Of a stretch of DNA of 64,000 nucleotides, positions 1 to 9,004 are shown in pieces; positions within the stretch are counted from its first letter, which is position 1, and every line of letters begins with the position of its first letter. This DNA is from Clostridium sartagoforme (GTDB taxonomy: Bacteria; Bacillota; Clostridia; Clostridiales; Clostridiaceae). The notes beneath the pieces were generated by a model that worked only from the letters and a program-made list of their open reading frames with translations, had not been told where the DNA came from and did no database searches. Location: contig NZ_SRYR01000002.1 in NCBI RefSeq assembly GCF_004794105.1, positions 186,001 to 250,000 of the forward strand, given 5' to 3'. A program made the translations under genes and the position numbers.

Positions 1-669
1 GATATTATTCATCTTAATAAGCTATCTTTATCCTCAGCTATACAATTTATTATTTCAGAACTAGGATATATTGATTACTTAAAAGCATATTGTGAAAAGT
101 ATAATCAAAGTTTCAATGATTATGAAGATATCTTAGAGGAGTTTAAAAGTGCATGCGATGGTATTAAAACAATTCTTGACTTACTAATCCATGTAGAGGG
201 TGTAAGACAACAAATAGAAGAAAGTAAGGAAGTTAAAGAGGGAGTTATATTAAGTACAATACATGGTGTTAAAGGTATGGAATTTAAGAATGTATTTTTA
301 ATTAATTGTACAGAGGAAACTATACCACATAAATCTTCAATAGATGAAAATTTAGAAGAGGAAAGAAGACTTTTTTATGTAGGAATAACTAGAGCTATTA
401 ATAATCTCTATATTTTTTCTCCTAAGACTCAAAGGGGAAGATTTAAAGAGGTATCTAGATTTGTTTTTGAGGGAAACTTTGATGAAGCAAATGATAGTAA
501 GGATCATGGATTAGAAATAGGAGATATGATTATTCATAAAGCATATGGAGAAGGCAAAATTAGAGAGATAAATAAAGATACAGTAAAGATTGATTTTATT
601 GATGGAATTGCAAGAAGTTTTTCTTTAAAAGTATTAATAACTAATAATATTATTACTATAATTAAGTAA
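1..669 (+). CDS. UvrD/PcrA-type DNA helicase, C-terminal part (5' end outside window)
   Basis: The frame is open from base 1, so the gene begins upstream of the window; about 222 residues are present. Superfamily 1 helicase motifs are visible: motif V region STIHGVKGMEF and motif VI EEERRLFYVGITRA, where the arginine contacts ATP. After them comes a short tail containing GDMIIHKAYGEGKI, which resembles the small domain at the end of PcrA/UvrD proteins. The family unwinds DNA 3'-5' in repair and replication-conflict resolution. The family call is secure; which member it is (PcrA, UvrD or a clostridial paralogue) cannot be decided without the N-terminal half. Confidence 0.85.
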   Translation, partial: DIIHLNKLSLSSAIQFIISELGYIDYLKAYCEKYNQSFNDYEDILEEFKSACDGIKTILDLLIHVEGVRQQIEESKEVKEGVILSTIHGVKGMEFKNVFLINCTEETIPHKSSIDENLEEERRLFYVGITRAINNLYIFSPKTQRGRFKEVSRFVFEGNFDEANDSKDHGLEIGDMIIHKAYGEGKIREINKDTVKIDFIDGIARSFSLKVLITNNIITIIK

Positions 670-756
670 GTGTTCACTATTTTGGAAATAGATTGTATAA
701 TCATATTATGGCAATAAAAGGAGAAAATTAAGATCATTTGTGATGAGGTGTATAGT

Positions 757-2724
757 ATGGATAATGTAAATTTAAATAAAATTAAATTTGCACTAGATGT
801 TGGAACTAGATCTTTAATAGGGACAGTAGGAATTGTTGAAGATAATAAATTTAGAATAATATGTGAAAAGTATTTAGAACATGAAGAAAGAGCTATGATA
901 GATGGCCAAATTCATGATATAGAATTAGTTGCAAAAGGTGTATCTAAAATAGTTAATGAAATTGAAGAAGAACTTAATATAAAACTAGAAGATGTGGCTA
1001 TAGCAGCTGCAGGAAGGTTTTTAAAAACTGTAAATTCAGAAGGGGTTATAGATTTAAATCCTGATGAAGAAATTAATAAAGAAGATATAAAAACCTTAGA
1101 ACTTGTATCTGTTAAGGCTGCTGAAAATGAAATAAATAAAAGTACAGAAGGTAAGCTATACTGTGTAGGTTATTCTGTAAAAAATTATTATTTAAATGGA
1201 TTTGTTATATCTAATTTAATTGGTCATAAAGGTGAAGAAGCAAGGGCTGAAGTAATTGCAACTTTTCTTCCAAGATCAGTTATAGATTCTTTATATACAG
1301 TTATGAGAAAAGTAGGACTAAAAGTAAATAATATTACTTTAGAACCTATAGCTGCTATTGAGGCAGTAGTTCCAAGAAAACTTAGGCTTTTAAACATAGC
1401 ATTAGTAGATATAGGGGCAGGAACTTCTGATATAGCAATAAGTTCAAAAGAAAGTATATCTTCATATGGAATGGTACCTCAAGCAGGGGATGAGATAACA
1501 GAAGTTATAGCACAAGAGTGTCTAGTTGATTTTAATACTGCTGAATACATAAAGAGAAATTTATTATTAAAAGAAAACATAACATATATTGATATTTTAG
1601 GTCTAGAGAATAATATAAGCTCAGAGAATTTACTAAAAGTTATTAGACCCGCAGTTAGAAAAATTGCAGAAGCTATATCAACAAAAATAATAGAACTTAA
1701 TGCAGGTAAAGCACCAAGTGCACTATTTTTAATAGGAGGAGGAGCTCATACTCCATGGATGGTAGATGAACTAAGCACAGCCTTAGGGATACCAGTTCAA
1801 AGAATAGCTATAAAAGATAGAACAGCTATAGAAGAGTGTATAAGCAGCAATGATTTAGGATCAGCTGGGGTAACTGTTTTAGGTATAGCATTAATGTCTA
1901 TAAAGCAAGGAAATAATGACTTTATTGAAGTAACACTTAATGGTACACCAGTTACTATGTTAAATTCTCATAATCATAAAGTAATGGATGTTATTATTCA
2001 TGCAGGAGTAAATCCTAATATGATTTTAGTGAAGAATGGAAAAAACTTAAGATATAAAGTAAATAATGTGAAGAGGATAGCTTTTGGGGAAAGAGGAAAG
2101 AATCCTATAATTAAGGTAAATGGTAAGCTAGAATCTTTAGAGAAGGTAGTAAATACAGGAGATATTATAGAAATTGAGTATGCAATTCAAGGTAAGGATG
2201 CTAATCCTAAGATTCTAGATCAAATTAAAGAATTTAATACTATTAGTTTTTATCTTGATAAAAAGCTTATAAACTTAGAGCCTATAATTTTAGTTAATGA
2301 TGAAATAAAAACAATTGAATACCTAATTAAAGAAAATGATGATATAAGTATTATTTTACCTAAAACTATTGGGGATATAAAAAAGCATATATTAAAAAAT
2401 GATATTAATATTAGAAAGAACGGGAAAGTACTTGATGATAATTACGTAGTTGTTGAAGGGGATAAATTTAGCATAGCTAATAAAGAAAATAACTATGTGA
2501 TAGAGTCTAAAGAAAGTGATGCTAATGAGATTAATGTTACTTTTAATGGGAAGTTAACCACCTTAAAAGGACAAAAGGACTATATCTTTGTTAATATTTT
2601 TAATTATGTAGATTTTAACTTAAAAGATGCAAAAGGAATAATAAACTTAAAGTTAAATGGAAATAAGGTAGGATATACTGAAAAAATTAATGATGGGGAT
2701 AATATCGAAGTTTATTGGACGTAG
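757..2724 (+). CDS. FtsA-like actin-fold ATPase with long C-terminal extension
   Basis: A 655-residue protein. The ATG at 757 is preferred over the GTG at 748 because GAGGTG at 745-750 is the SD and overlaps that GTG. The N-terminal ~390 residues show the actin/Hsp70 ATPase motifs: ALDVGTRSLIG (phosphate 1), ALVDIGAGTSDIAIS (phosphate 2) and LFLIGGGAHTPW (adenosine motif). FtsA normally ends near 420 residues; here about 260 more residues follow, rich in short beta segments such as VNGKLESLEKVVNTGDIIEI that resemble beta-grasp (SLBB/TGS-like) folds. Long FtsA-domain proteins occur in clostridia. A role in cell division or envelope assembly is inferred. The gene stands alone, between a helicase and a peptidase. 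Confidence 0.75.
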   Translation: MDNVNLNKIKFALDVGTRSLIGTVGIVEDNKFRIICEKYLEHEERAMIDGQIHDIELVAKGVSKIVNEIEEELNIKLEDVAIAAAGRFLKTVNSEGVIDLNPDEEINKEDIKTLELVSVKAAENEINKSTEGKLYCVGYSVKNYYLNGFVISNLIGHKGEEARAEVIATFLPRSVIDSLYTVMRKVGLKVNNITLEPIAAIEAVVPRKLRLLNIALVDIGAGTSDIAISSKESISSYGMVPQAGDEITEVIAQECLVDFNTAEYIKRNLLLKENITYIDILGLENNISSENLLKVIRPAVRKIAEAISTKIIELNAGKAPSALFLIGGGAHTPWMVDELSTALGIPVQRIAIKDRTAIEECISSNDLGSAGVTVLGIALMSIKQGNNDFIEVTLNGTPVTMLNSHNHKVMDVIIHAGVNPNMILVKNGKNLRYKVNNVKRIAFGERGKNPIIKVNGKLESLEKVVNTGDIIEIEYAIQGKDANPKILDQIKEFNTISFYLDKKLINLEPIILVNDEIKTIEYLIKENDDISIILPKTIGDIKKHILKNDINIRKNGKVLDDNYVVVEGDKFSIANKENNYVIESKESDANEINVTFNGKLTTLKGQKDYIFVNIFNYVDFNLKDAKGIINLKLNGNKVGYTEKINDGDNIEVYWT

Positions 2725-3026
2725 ATATAATATATAAATTGAGCAGGAGTGTTTAACATATTATGCTCGGCTTCCGTCGCAAGCTCCAAGTCAGCTTACG
2801 CACAATATGTTAAAAACTCCTTAAATAATTTAATCTTGGAGATTCAGCCTACTAAAGGAAGAAATTCAGACAAGCTGAATTTCAATAATTATTATGGAAT
2901 TAGTGTATCAGTTAAAGATATAACTTTTTTGCAGACATTTGTCTTATGAAGCGTATTATATTTATATTGAAGTTATATTCGCATTTTGCAACTTATATAC
3001 ATAAAGAAATTAAAGGGGGCAATAAA
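2725..3026. other. 302-nt intergenic region with a strong inverted repeat
   Basis: Between the FtsA-like gene and the amidohydrolase. An imperfect 15-bp inverted repeat (TTTAACATATTATGC at 2752-2766 against GCACAATATGTTAAA at 2800-2814, one mismatch) encloses a 33-nt loop that is G+C-richer than its surroundings. A second shorter pair, ATTCAGC and GCTGAAT, lies at about 2843-2882. A 66-codon frame (2749-2949) runs through the first hairpin but looks accidental. The structure could be an mRNA-end hairpin, a small RNA or a mobile repeat. Confidence 0.5.
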
Positions 3027-4211
3027 ATGAATTTTAAAGATAAAGCAGTAAGTATAAAAAATGAGTTAATAGAAATAAGAAGAACCTTACATCAGCATCC
3101 TGAACTAGGAATGGAGGAGTATGAAACTTCAAAGTTTATAAAAGAATTTTTAAGAAAAGAAGGAATAGAGTACTTAGAAGTTGCTAAAACAGGTGTATGT
3201 GGAATTATTAGGGGAACTAAAGAGGATGAGTCTAAGAAGGATAGAACTATAGCACTAAGAGGCGATATAGATGCTTTACCTCTTTTAGATAAGAAGATTT
3301 GTGAATATTCATCAAAGGTTGAAGGAAAGATGCATGCCTGCGGTCATGATGCACATACAACTATATTGCTTGGAGCAGCTAAGCTTTTAAATCAAAATAA
3401 AGATTCATTTAGTGGAAATGTAAAACTACTATTTGAACCAGCTGAAGAAACAATAGGTGGAGCTAGATTTATGATAGAAGATGGAGTTCTAGAAAATCCT
3501 AGGGTTGATTGTATATGTGGACTTCATGTAGAAGAAACATTGGAAAGTGGAACTATTATGGTTAAAGAAGGTGTGGTAAATGCTGCATCTAATCCTTTTA
3601 CTATTAAAATAAAGGGTTCAGGTGGACATGGTGCCTATCCTCACACTACAGTTGATCCAATAGTAATAGCAAGTCATATAGTAATAGCACTTCAAACTAT
3701 TGTAAGTAGAGAAATAAATACTTTAAACCCAGCTGTTATAACAGTTGGAAGTATTCATGGAGGTACAGCTCAAAATATAATACCAGAGGAAGTTACTATT
3801 AGTGGTGTTATTAGAACTATGAGCAAGGAAGATAGAGCTTTTGCTAAGGAAAGATTAGCTGAAATAGCTTATGGAATATGCAAGTCTTCAAGAGCTACTT
3901 GTGATATAGATATAGAAGAATCTTATCCAAACCTGTATAATGATAATAATATGGCTACTTTATTTAGAAGTGGAGCTGAGAAGGTTTTAGGGAAAGAAAA
4001 TGTATTAGTACAAAAATATCCTAAAATGGGTGTTGAAAGCTTTGCATATTTTGCAAATGAAAGACCAGCAGTATTTTATTTCTTAGGTTCAGGTAATAAG
4101 GAAAAAAATATAGTTCACCCAGCTCATAGTAATTTATTTGATATAGATGAGGAATGCTTGCCACTTGGGGTAGCTATGCAGTGTGAAATAGTTTTAAAAT
4201 ATTTGACATAG
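3027..4211 (+). CDS. M20-family amidohydrolase (N-acyl-amino acid/hippurate hydrolase type)
   Basis: A 394-residue cytosolic metallopeptidase-fold enzyme. The ATG at 3027 sits 7 nt after AAAGGGGGC; a longer frame from 2946 has no SD. Metal-binding motifs are intact: MHACGHDAHT (Cys, His), the EPAEE pair (general base and ligand), the HVEE histidine and a late HPAHS histidine. The RGDIDALP segment is typical of the M20D amidohydrolases. The family removes N-acyl groups from amino acids or related amides; the substrate cannot be read from sequence. It appears to be transcribed alone; a pseudouridine synthase gene follows after about 90 nt. Confidence 0.88.
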   Translation: MNFKDKAVSIKNELIEIRRTLHQHPELGMEEYETSKFIKEFLRKEGIEYLEVAKTGVCGIIRGTKEDESKKDRTIALRGDIDALPLLDKKICEYSSKVEGKMHACGHDAHTTILLGAAKLLNQNKDSFSGNVKLLFEPAEETIGGARFMIEDGVLENPRVDCICGLHVEETLESGTIMVKEGVVNAASNPFTIKIKGSGGHGAYPHTTVDPIVIASHIVIALQTIVSREINTLNPAVITVGSIHGGTAQNIIPEEVTISGVIRTMSKEDRAFAKERLAEIAYGICKSSRATCDIDIEESYPNLYNDNNMATLFRSGAEKVLGKENVLVQKYPKMGVESFAYFANERPAVFYFLGSGNKEKNIVHPAHSNLFDIDEECLPLGVAMQCEIVLKYLT

Positions 4212-4301
4212 TTTTAGAATATTTGACAAGAAGTTAAAATAATATTAATCTATTACAATGGGGAAAATAGTTTAGAATAAAGAAAACTAGGAGTGATTAG
4301 T

Positions 4302-5273
4302 TTGAAGATAGAAATAGGAACAAATGAAGCAGGACAAAGGCTAGATAAATTTTTAAGAAAGCTTTTAAAGGATGTTCCTTTAAGTAAGATTTTTAAGGCC
4401 TTAAGAAAAGGTGATATTAGAGTAAATGGTAAGAAACAAAAGGAAAATTACACCCTATTAGTAGATGATGTAGTTGAAATAAAATATATCCAAAGCAATA
4501 AAGAAAAGCCAGAAGATAAGTTTATTAAGGTTGATGCTAGTGGAATGAAGATTACTTATGAAGATGCTAATATATTAATTGTAGAGAAGTGGCCAAATAT
4601 ATTAGTTCATCCTGATGCTAAAGGAAAGGAACCAAGCTTAACTGACTACGTATTATCTTATTTAAATGAGAAGGGAGATTACTTACCAGAAAATGAAGTA
4701 ACTTTTACTCCTGCATCTTGTAATAGATTAGATAGAAATACTTCAGGTATAGTTATATTTGGAAAGAATTTTGAAGCACTTAGATCAGTAAATGAATTAA
4801 TTAGAGAAGGTAATGTTGAAAAGTACTATAACACTCTAGTTAAGGGTAAGATTAAAGATGGATTATATAAAGGATATATTCATAAAAATGAAGAAGCTAA
4901 TATTTCTAAAATTTATGATGAAAAGATTCCTAATTCTAAGGAAATAGCTATGGAAGTCAAAACTATAAAGACTAATGGAGCATATTCATTCTTAGAAATA
5001 GACTTAATAACAGGAAGAAGTCATCAAATAAGGGCTCATTTATCTCATTTAGGTACACCTATTATTGGAGATAACAAGTATGGAGATAGAAAATTAAATT
5101 CTTTCTTTGCGAATAAATTCGGATTAGATTGTCAATTCTTATATGCATATAAGTTAGTATTTAGAGAAACTAAGGATAAATTAAATTATTTAAATAATAA
5201 GACTATAACAGAAAGTTTACCACCAGTATTTAAAAAGATTAAAAATGATGTGTTTAAATTTTCAATAAAATAA
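4302..5273 (+). CDS. RluA-family pseudouridine synthase
   Basis: A 323-residue enzyme. TTG at 4302 is chosen because AGGAG (4289-4293) gives 8-nt spacing; the alternative GTG at 4293 overlaps that SD. An N-terminal S4 RNA-binding domain (roughly residues 10-70: LDKFLRKLL, KALRKGDIRVNGKK) precedes the synthase domain, whose catalytic aspartate lies in NRLDRNTSG. ITGRSHQIRAHLSHLG is the second conserved RluA motif. The domain layout matches RluC/RluD, which modify 23S rRNA, but the exact uridine is not deducible. It is 14 nt upstream of the flippase gene and probably co-transcribed with it. Confidence 0.9.
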   Translation: MKIEIGTNEAGQRLDKFLRKLLKDVPLSKIFKALRKGDIRVNGKKQKENYTLLVDDVVEIKYIQSNKEKPEDKFIKVDASGMKITYEDANILIVEKWPNILVHPDAKGKEPSLTDYVLSYLNEKGDYLPENEVTFTPASCNRLDRNTSGIVIFGKNFEALRSVNELIREGNVEKYYNTLVKGKIKDGLYKGYIHKNEEANISKIYDEKIPNSKEIAMEVKTIKTNGAYSFLEIDLITGRSHQIRAHLSHLGTPIIGDNKYGDRKLNSFFANKFGLDCQFLYAYKLVFRETKDKLNYLNNKTITESLPPVFKKIKNDVFKFSIK

Positions 5274-5287
5274 AAGGTGATTTAGAT

Positions 5288-6907
5288 ATGGAGCAAAAAT
5301 CAGTTGGTCGTGGTTTCTTAATATTATCAATTGCAGGTATTGCTGGTAAGTTATTATCAGCATTATATGTTCCTTTATTAACTTATGTATTGGGTGATAT
5401 AGGTTATGGAATATATGTAGCGGGATATGATATATTTGTATTTTTAATAGCAGTTACTAGTCTTGGTGCTCAGCCAGCTGTAACTAAGGTTGTAACTGAG
5501 TTAAGGGCAATAGGGCATCATAAGGATGCTCTAAGGGCAATGAAGCTTTCTAGAAGATATCTAGGGATTATAAGCTTTATTGTTGCCGCTATTTTTATGG
5601 CTTTAGCATTTCCAATAACAACTTTAATCAATAGGGAAAGATCGGTTTATACATTCCTATTTTTAGGACCTGCAATATTTTTTGCAGCTATTTTGGCTGC
5701 TTATAGAGGATATATGCAAGCTATAGAAGATATGGAGTCATTAGCTATATCTCAAATACTAGAGCAGTTTATAAATGTTATTTTAAGTTTAGTATTTGCA
5801 GTACTTTTACTTTCAGCTACTGGTAGCCTAGAATGGGGAAGTGCAGGGGGAACGGTAGGTACCTTCCTTGGAGCTATAGTTGCATTAATATATATTATAC
5901 ATATATTTAATAAGAAATCTTATTATGAAGAGGCAGAAAAACTTAATGTAGAAGGAAAGAGAAAAGTTTCTGATAGAAGAATAGTAAAGAAGCTTTTAAT
6001 GTATGCAATACCAATAACTTTAGTTGCAGCTGTTCAAAATTTTGCAGGAGTTATAGATAGTATTACCTTAGCTAATAGTCTTTCATCTGCAGGTTTTGAT
6101 GGAGATAATGTTGATAGACTAACAGCAGTTTTATCTTATTATAAAACTCTTATATATGTACCATTAGCTATTGTAACTGCTTTAGGAACTTCAATATTCC
6201 CAAAGATTATCCAGGCTTTTGTACAGAAAAATAGGAAAGAGTTAAAGATTCAAACAAGTTATTCTTTTAGAATGATGTATATTATAGTAATGCCAGCAAC
6301 CTTTGGCCTTGCAATCTTAAGTAAGGAAATATATCATTTCCTATTTAATAAAATAGGAAATGAATATGTATTACTTATGTATGGATCAGCTTTATTAATT
6401 TTTATGTCTATAACTACAATACAAAACGTTATATTACAAGGAATTAATAAGCTATATTTAATAATTGTATCTGCAAGCCTTGGCTTAGTAGCTAAAATTA
6501 TATTAAATATATTCTTAGTGTCTATGCCAAAGATAAATATAAGTGGGGCAGTAATTGGAACCTTTGTTTCATTTATTATTCCAACAGTAATAAACCATAA
6601 AAAGATAACACAATTCTTTAAAGTTAAGATACCAGTAGTAAAACAAGCTTTGATTCCAACGATTTGTTCTATATTAATGTCTATACTTATAGTTGTTGTA
6701 AAATACCCTGTAGTAAAGATTGTGGAATTTTTAGGTGGGGGAAGAATAATGATTGGAGTGGCTACACTAGTATTAATAGCAGTTGGAGGTGTAGTATATT
6801 TATATACTATGATTTATTTTGGAGGTATAAGAAGAAAAGACTTAGACTTAATATCACCAAAATTATTTAAGTACTTACCAAGAAGATTAAGAAAACAACT
6901 AATATAG
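5288..6907 (+). CDS. MOP-superfamily polysaccharide/lipid II flippase (YtgP/MurJ-like)
   Basis: A 539-residue integral membrane protein with about 14 predicted helices. The N-terminal stretch GRGFLILSIAGIAGKLLSA followed by VLGDIGYGIYVAGY is characteristic of the Wzx/SpoVB/MurJ branch of the MOP superfamily. The length and the LGAQPAVTKVV segment resemble YtgP, the Bacillus MurJ that moves lipid II across the membrane. The ATG at 5288 follows AAAAGGTGA. A second, diverged member of the superfamily is encoded at 10655-12154 on the other strand. A role in peptidoglycan precursor export is the best guess; export of another glycolipid is possible. Confidence 0.8.
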   Translation: MEQKSVGRGFLILSIAGIAGKLLSALYVPLLTYVLGDIGYGIYVAGYDIFVFLIAVTSLGAQPAVTKVVTELRAIGHHKDALRAMKLSRRYLGIISFIVAAIFMALAFPITTLINRERSVYTFLFLGPAIFFAAILAAYRGYMQAIEDMESLAISQILEQFINVILSLVFAVLLLSATGSLEWGSAGGTVGTFLGAIVALIYIIHIFNKKSYYEEAEKLNVEGKRKVSDRRIVKKLLMYAIPITLVAAVQNFAGVIDSITLANSLSSAGFDGDNVDRLTAVLSYYKTLIYVPLAIVTALGTSIFPKIIQAFVQKNRKELKIQTSYSFRMMYIIVMPATFGLAILSKEIYHFLFNKIGNEYVLLMYGSALLIFMSITTIQNVILQGINKLYLIIVSASLGLVAKIILNIFLVSMPKINISGAVIGTFVSFIIPTVINHKKITQFFKVKIPVVKQALIPTICSILMSILIVVVKYPVVKIVEFLGGGRIMIGVATLVLIAVGGVVYLYTMIYFGGIRRKDLDLISPKLFKYLPRRLRKQLI

Positions 6908-6934
6908 ATAAATGACAATTAACAATTAATGATA

Positions 6935-6960
6935 AAACTCAGCCGAGGCTGAGTTTTTTG
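6935..6960 (+). terminator. Intrinsic terminator after the flippase gene
   Basis: AAACTCAGCC, a tiny loop, then GGCTGAGTTTTTT: a perfect G+C-containing stem followed by a T run, 28 nt after the stop codon. The hairpin sequence (ACTCAGC/GCTGAGT) recurs at 10540, 40563 and, shortened, 40721, and belongs to repeat family R1. Confidence 0.85.
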
Positions 6961-7091
6961 TTTTATTGAGAAAAATTTGATCGTATTATAAGTTGCCTAA
7001 GTTTTTTATATAGAAGTGTAGTAGAGAAAATTAAATGGTATAATTTTTATATAGAGTGGTTGATAGAAAAGTTATATCTATGGAGGTGTAA

Positions 7092-7466
7092 TTGGTGGAG
7101 TTTAGAGAAGAGATTGTAAGAAGTTATTTTAAAGCTTGGATAAATAATGAAAGAGATGTATTAAAAGAAATATTTTCTGAGAATATAGTGTATAGCGAGT
7201 GCTATGGACCTGAATATAATGACATTGATATTATTCAGAGATGGTTTGAGGATTGGCATAATAACGGTGAAGTTTTAGCTTGGGATATTAAGCAATTTAT
7301 TCATGATGAAAATATCACAGTAGTTGAGTGGTATTTTAAATGTGTTTATAAAGATAATGCTTCTGAATTTGATGGAGTATCTATTATAGACTTTGATGAT
7401 AATAATAGAATAATTAGCTTAAAGGAATTCCAGTCTAAATTTAAGCATTATTATCCATATGGATAA
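7092..7466 (+). CDS. SnoaL/NTF2-like small protein
   Basis: A 124-residue protein with the composition and order of an NTF2-like alpha+beta cone: an N-terminal helix (EEIVRSYFKAWINNE), the DVLKEIFSENIVYSE segment, then strands such as TVVEWYFKCVYK and a C-terminal ISLKEFQSKFKHYYP. The SD GGAGG lies at 7082-7086; TTG at 7092 and GTG at 7095 are both possible starts. Such proteins may be isomerases, hydrolases or ligand-binding domains; no active site is assigned. It is probably co-transcribed with the DUF4177 gene that follows after 54 nt. Confidence 0.65.
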   Translation: MVEFREEIVRSYFKAWINNERDVLKEIFSENIVYSECYGPEYNDIDIIQRWFEDWHNNGEVLAWDIKQFIHDENITVVEWYFKCVYKDNASEFDGVSIIDFDDNNRIISLKEFQSKFKHYYPYG

Positions 7467-7520
7467 GAGATTCGTGAGAGAATAATTATATAGATAGTTA
7501 ATAATTTTGGGAGGGGTAGT

Positions 7521-7721
7521 ATGTATAGATATTTATTTGTTGAATGTAAAGTAGGGGGATTATGGGGAAAGTCTAATAATCATAGGGATGAAATAGAAAA
7601 ATACGTAGTACAAGGATGGAGATTTGTATCAGCAATACCTAAAAGTAGTGGAAGTTATGGACAAATAGACTTTGTTGATTTAGTCTTTGAAAAAGAGGAA
7701 GAAGAATCTTTAGAAATATAA
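7521..7721 (+). CDS. DUF4177-like small protein
   Basis: A 66-residue protein opening MYRYLFVECKVGG and continuing with EIEKYVVQGWRFVSAIP, the pattern of the short DUF4177 family (about 55-70 residues, an alpha/beta unit of unknown function). The SD GGGAGGGG lies just upstream of the ATG at 7521. It ends in an acidic EKEEEE tail. Function is unknown; the neighbour upstream is an NTF2-like protein and a terminator follows. Confidence 0.6.
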   Translation: MYRYLFVECKVGGLWGKSNNHRDEIEKYVVQGWRFVSAIPKSSGSYGQIDFVDLVFEKEEEESLEI

Positions 7722-7807
7722 ATTAAGAATGCATGAAAAATTTAGGTAGGCTAATGGCAATATAATATTGTGAGTAAATAATCAAAGAAATCTAAATATT
7801 TGAGAAG

Positions 7808-7852
7808 AGGCTTTTAATAACAAGTATTTGTATTAGAAGTCTTGTTTTATTT
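7808..7852 (+). terminator. Probable intrinsic terminator
   Basis: AGGCTTTTAATA (7808-7819) pairs with TATTAGAAGTCT (7831-7842) over 12 bp with two G-U pairs, followed by TGTTTTATTT. It ends the transcript of the two small genes before the ROK/MFS unit. Confidence 0.6.
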
Positions 7853-7890
7853 AAAATTCAAATAGGGAGCAAATTTTTGGTAAAAACTAG

Positions 7891-7919
7891 TTGAATAAGT
7901 TTTGCTATTAATATATAAT
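7891..7919 (+). promoter_or_regulatory. Promoter of the ROK regulator-MFS unit
   Basis: TTGAAT at 7891-7896, a 17-nt spacer, and a consensus TATAAT at 7914-7919. The predicted start site near 7926 falls inside the palindrome at 7921-7955. Confidence 0.75.
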
Positions 7920-7920
7920 A

Positions 7921-7955
7921 AACATACTTAATAAAGATACTTAATTAAGCATGTT
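7921..7955. promoter_or_regulatory. Operator-like palindrome, candidate ROK repressor site
   Basis: AACATACTTAAT (7921-7932) and ATTAAGCATGTT (7944-7955) form an inverted repeat matching at 11 of 12 positions. It begins one base after the -10 box and ends 20 nt before the ROK start codon. Its position over the transcription start fits autorepression; binding itself is inferred. Confidence 0.6.
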
Positions 7956-7974
7956 CAAAAAGTGAGGAGATAAA

Positions 7975-8988
7975 ATGATTAAAGCTAATACTAAATTAAT
8001 GAAGGAAATTAATAAGAATTTAATTAGGAATTGTTTTAAAAGTGAAATTGAATCAACAGCAGCTAATCTTTCTGAAAAGACTGGATTAAGTGTTGTAACT
8101 GTTAATGGATTATTAAAAGAAATGATTAACAGTAAAGAGATATTTGTTGGTGAAAGTATTCCATCAAATGGAGGACGCCCATCAACTGTATATAGATATA
8201 ATGATATGTTTAGATGTGCAGCTATAGTTTTTGGATTTACTAAAAATAATGTTAATCATATAAGAGTAATAGTAACTAATTTACTAGGAAAATGCATTTA
8301 CGAAAAGGAAAGTAATTTTGAAAATATTCAATATGATAGTTTTAATGATATTTTAGATAACCTTTTTTATGAATATCCTACTATAGAAGTTATATCTTTT
8401 GGATTACCAGGTGTAGAAGAAGATGGTGTTATTAAAGTGATAGATTATCCTGATATCGCAGGAGATAATTTTTTAAAGAACTACAAGAATCGATATAAAG
8501 TTCCTGTTATTTTTATAAATGACATCAATGCAGCAGTAATGGGATACTATAATCAGAATGTTGATGATAGCACTCCACAAACTGTGGTAGGGATAGTTTT
8601 TAATAGGATGCATTTACCTGGGGCAGGAATAGTAATTAATGGTGATATTTATACTGGAAAAGCTAATTTTGCTGGGGAAATATCATATATGCCAATAGAT
8701 ATAGATTGGCTGAAAATAAATTACTCTGATAGTGAAGAAGTATCAGAAGCCATAGGAAAGTTATTAGCGATAATTAGCTGTGTTATTGCACCAGATAATT
8801 TTGTTATTTATAGTGATTTTATTGATAAGGATATTGCTAAAAAAATAAAAGAAAAAGCTAAGAGTATGACTAAAGGAAATTTTAATGTTAATACAATAGC
8901 TAGTAATAATTTTGCAGAGGATTATAAAATGGGAATGATAAAAGCTTCATTAGAAGTTTTATATGAAAATGAAAAAGTTTTTGAGTAA
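7975..8988 (+). CDS. ROK-family transcriptional repressor
   Basis: A 337-residue protein. Residues ~1-75 form a winged-helix domain (IESTAANLSEKTGLSVVTVNGLLKEM), closing with GGRPSTVYRYN, the usual link between wing and ROK domain in XylR/NagC-type repressors. The ROK domain keeps VIFINDINAAVMGYY, but the ATP-binding DxGGT segment is replaced by VFGFTKNN and the Cys-rich zinc motif is missing, so kinase activity is unlikely. Start: ATG at 7975 after GTGAGGAG. It is 16 nt upstream of an MFS transporter, which it probably controls in response to that transporter's sugar. Confidence 0.85.
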   Translation: MIKANTKLMKEINKNLIRNCFKSEIESTAANLSEKTGLSVVTVNGLLKEMINSKEIFVGESIPSNGGRPSTVYRYNDMFRCAAIVFGFTKNNVNHIRVIVTNLLGKCIYEKESNFENIQYDSFNDILDNLFYEYPTIEVISFGLPGVEEDGVIKVIDYPDIAGDNFLKNYKNRYKVPVIFINDINAAVMGYYNQNVDDSTPQTVVGIVFNRMHLPGAGIVINGDIYTGKANFAGEISYMPIDIDWLKINYSDSEEVSEAIGKLLAIISCVIAPDNFVIYSDFIDKDIAKKIKEKAKSMTKGNFNVNTIASNNFAEDYKMGMIKASLEVLYENEKVFE

Positions 8989-9004
8989 TTAAGAGAGGTG
9001 TAAA

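Noticed and set aside
2749..2949. 66-codon open frame beginning with GTG between the FtsA-like gene and the amidohydrolase
   Set aside because: It runs through both arms of a strong inverted repeat and has no recognisable protein features; the hairpin explains its sequence better than coding does.
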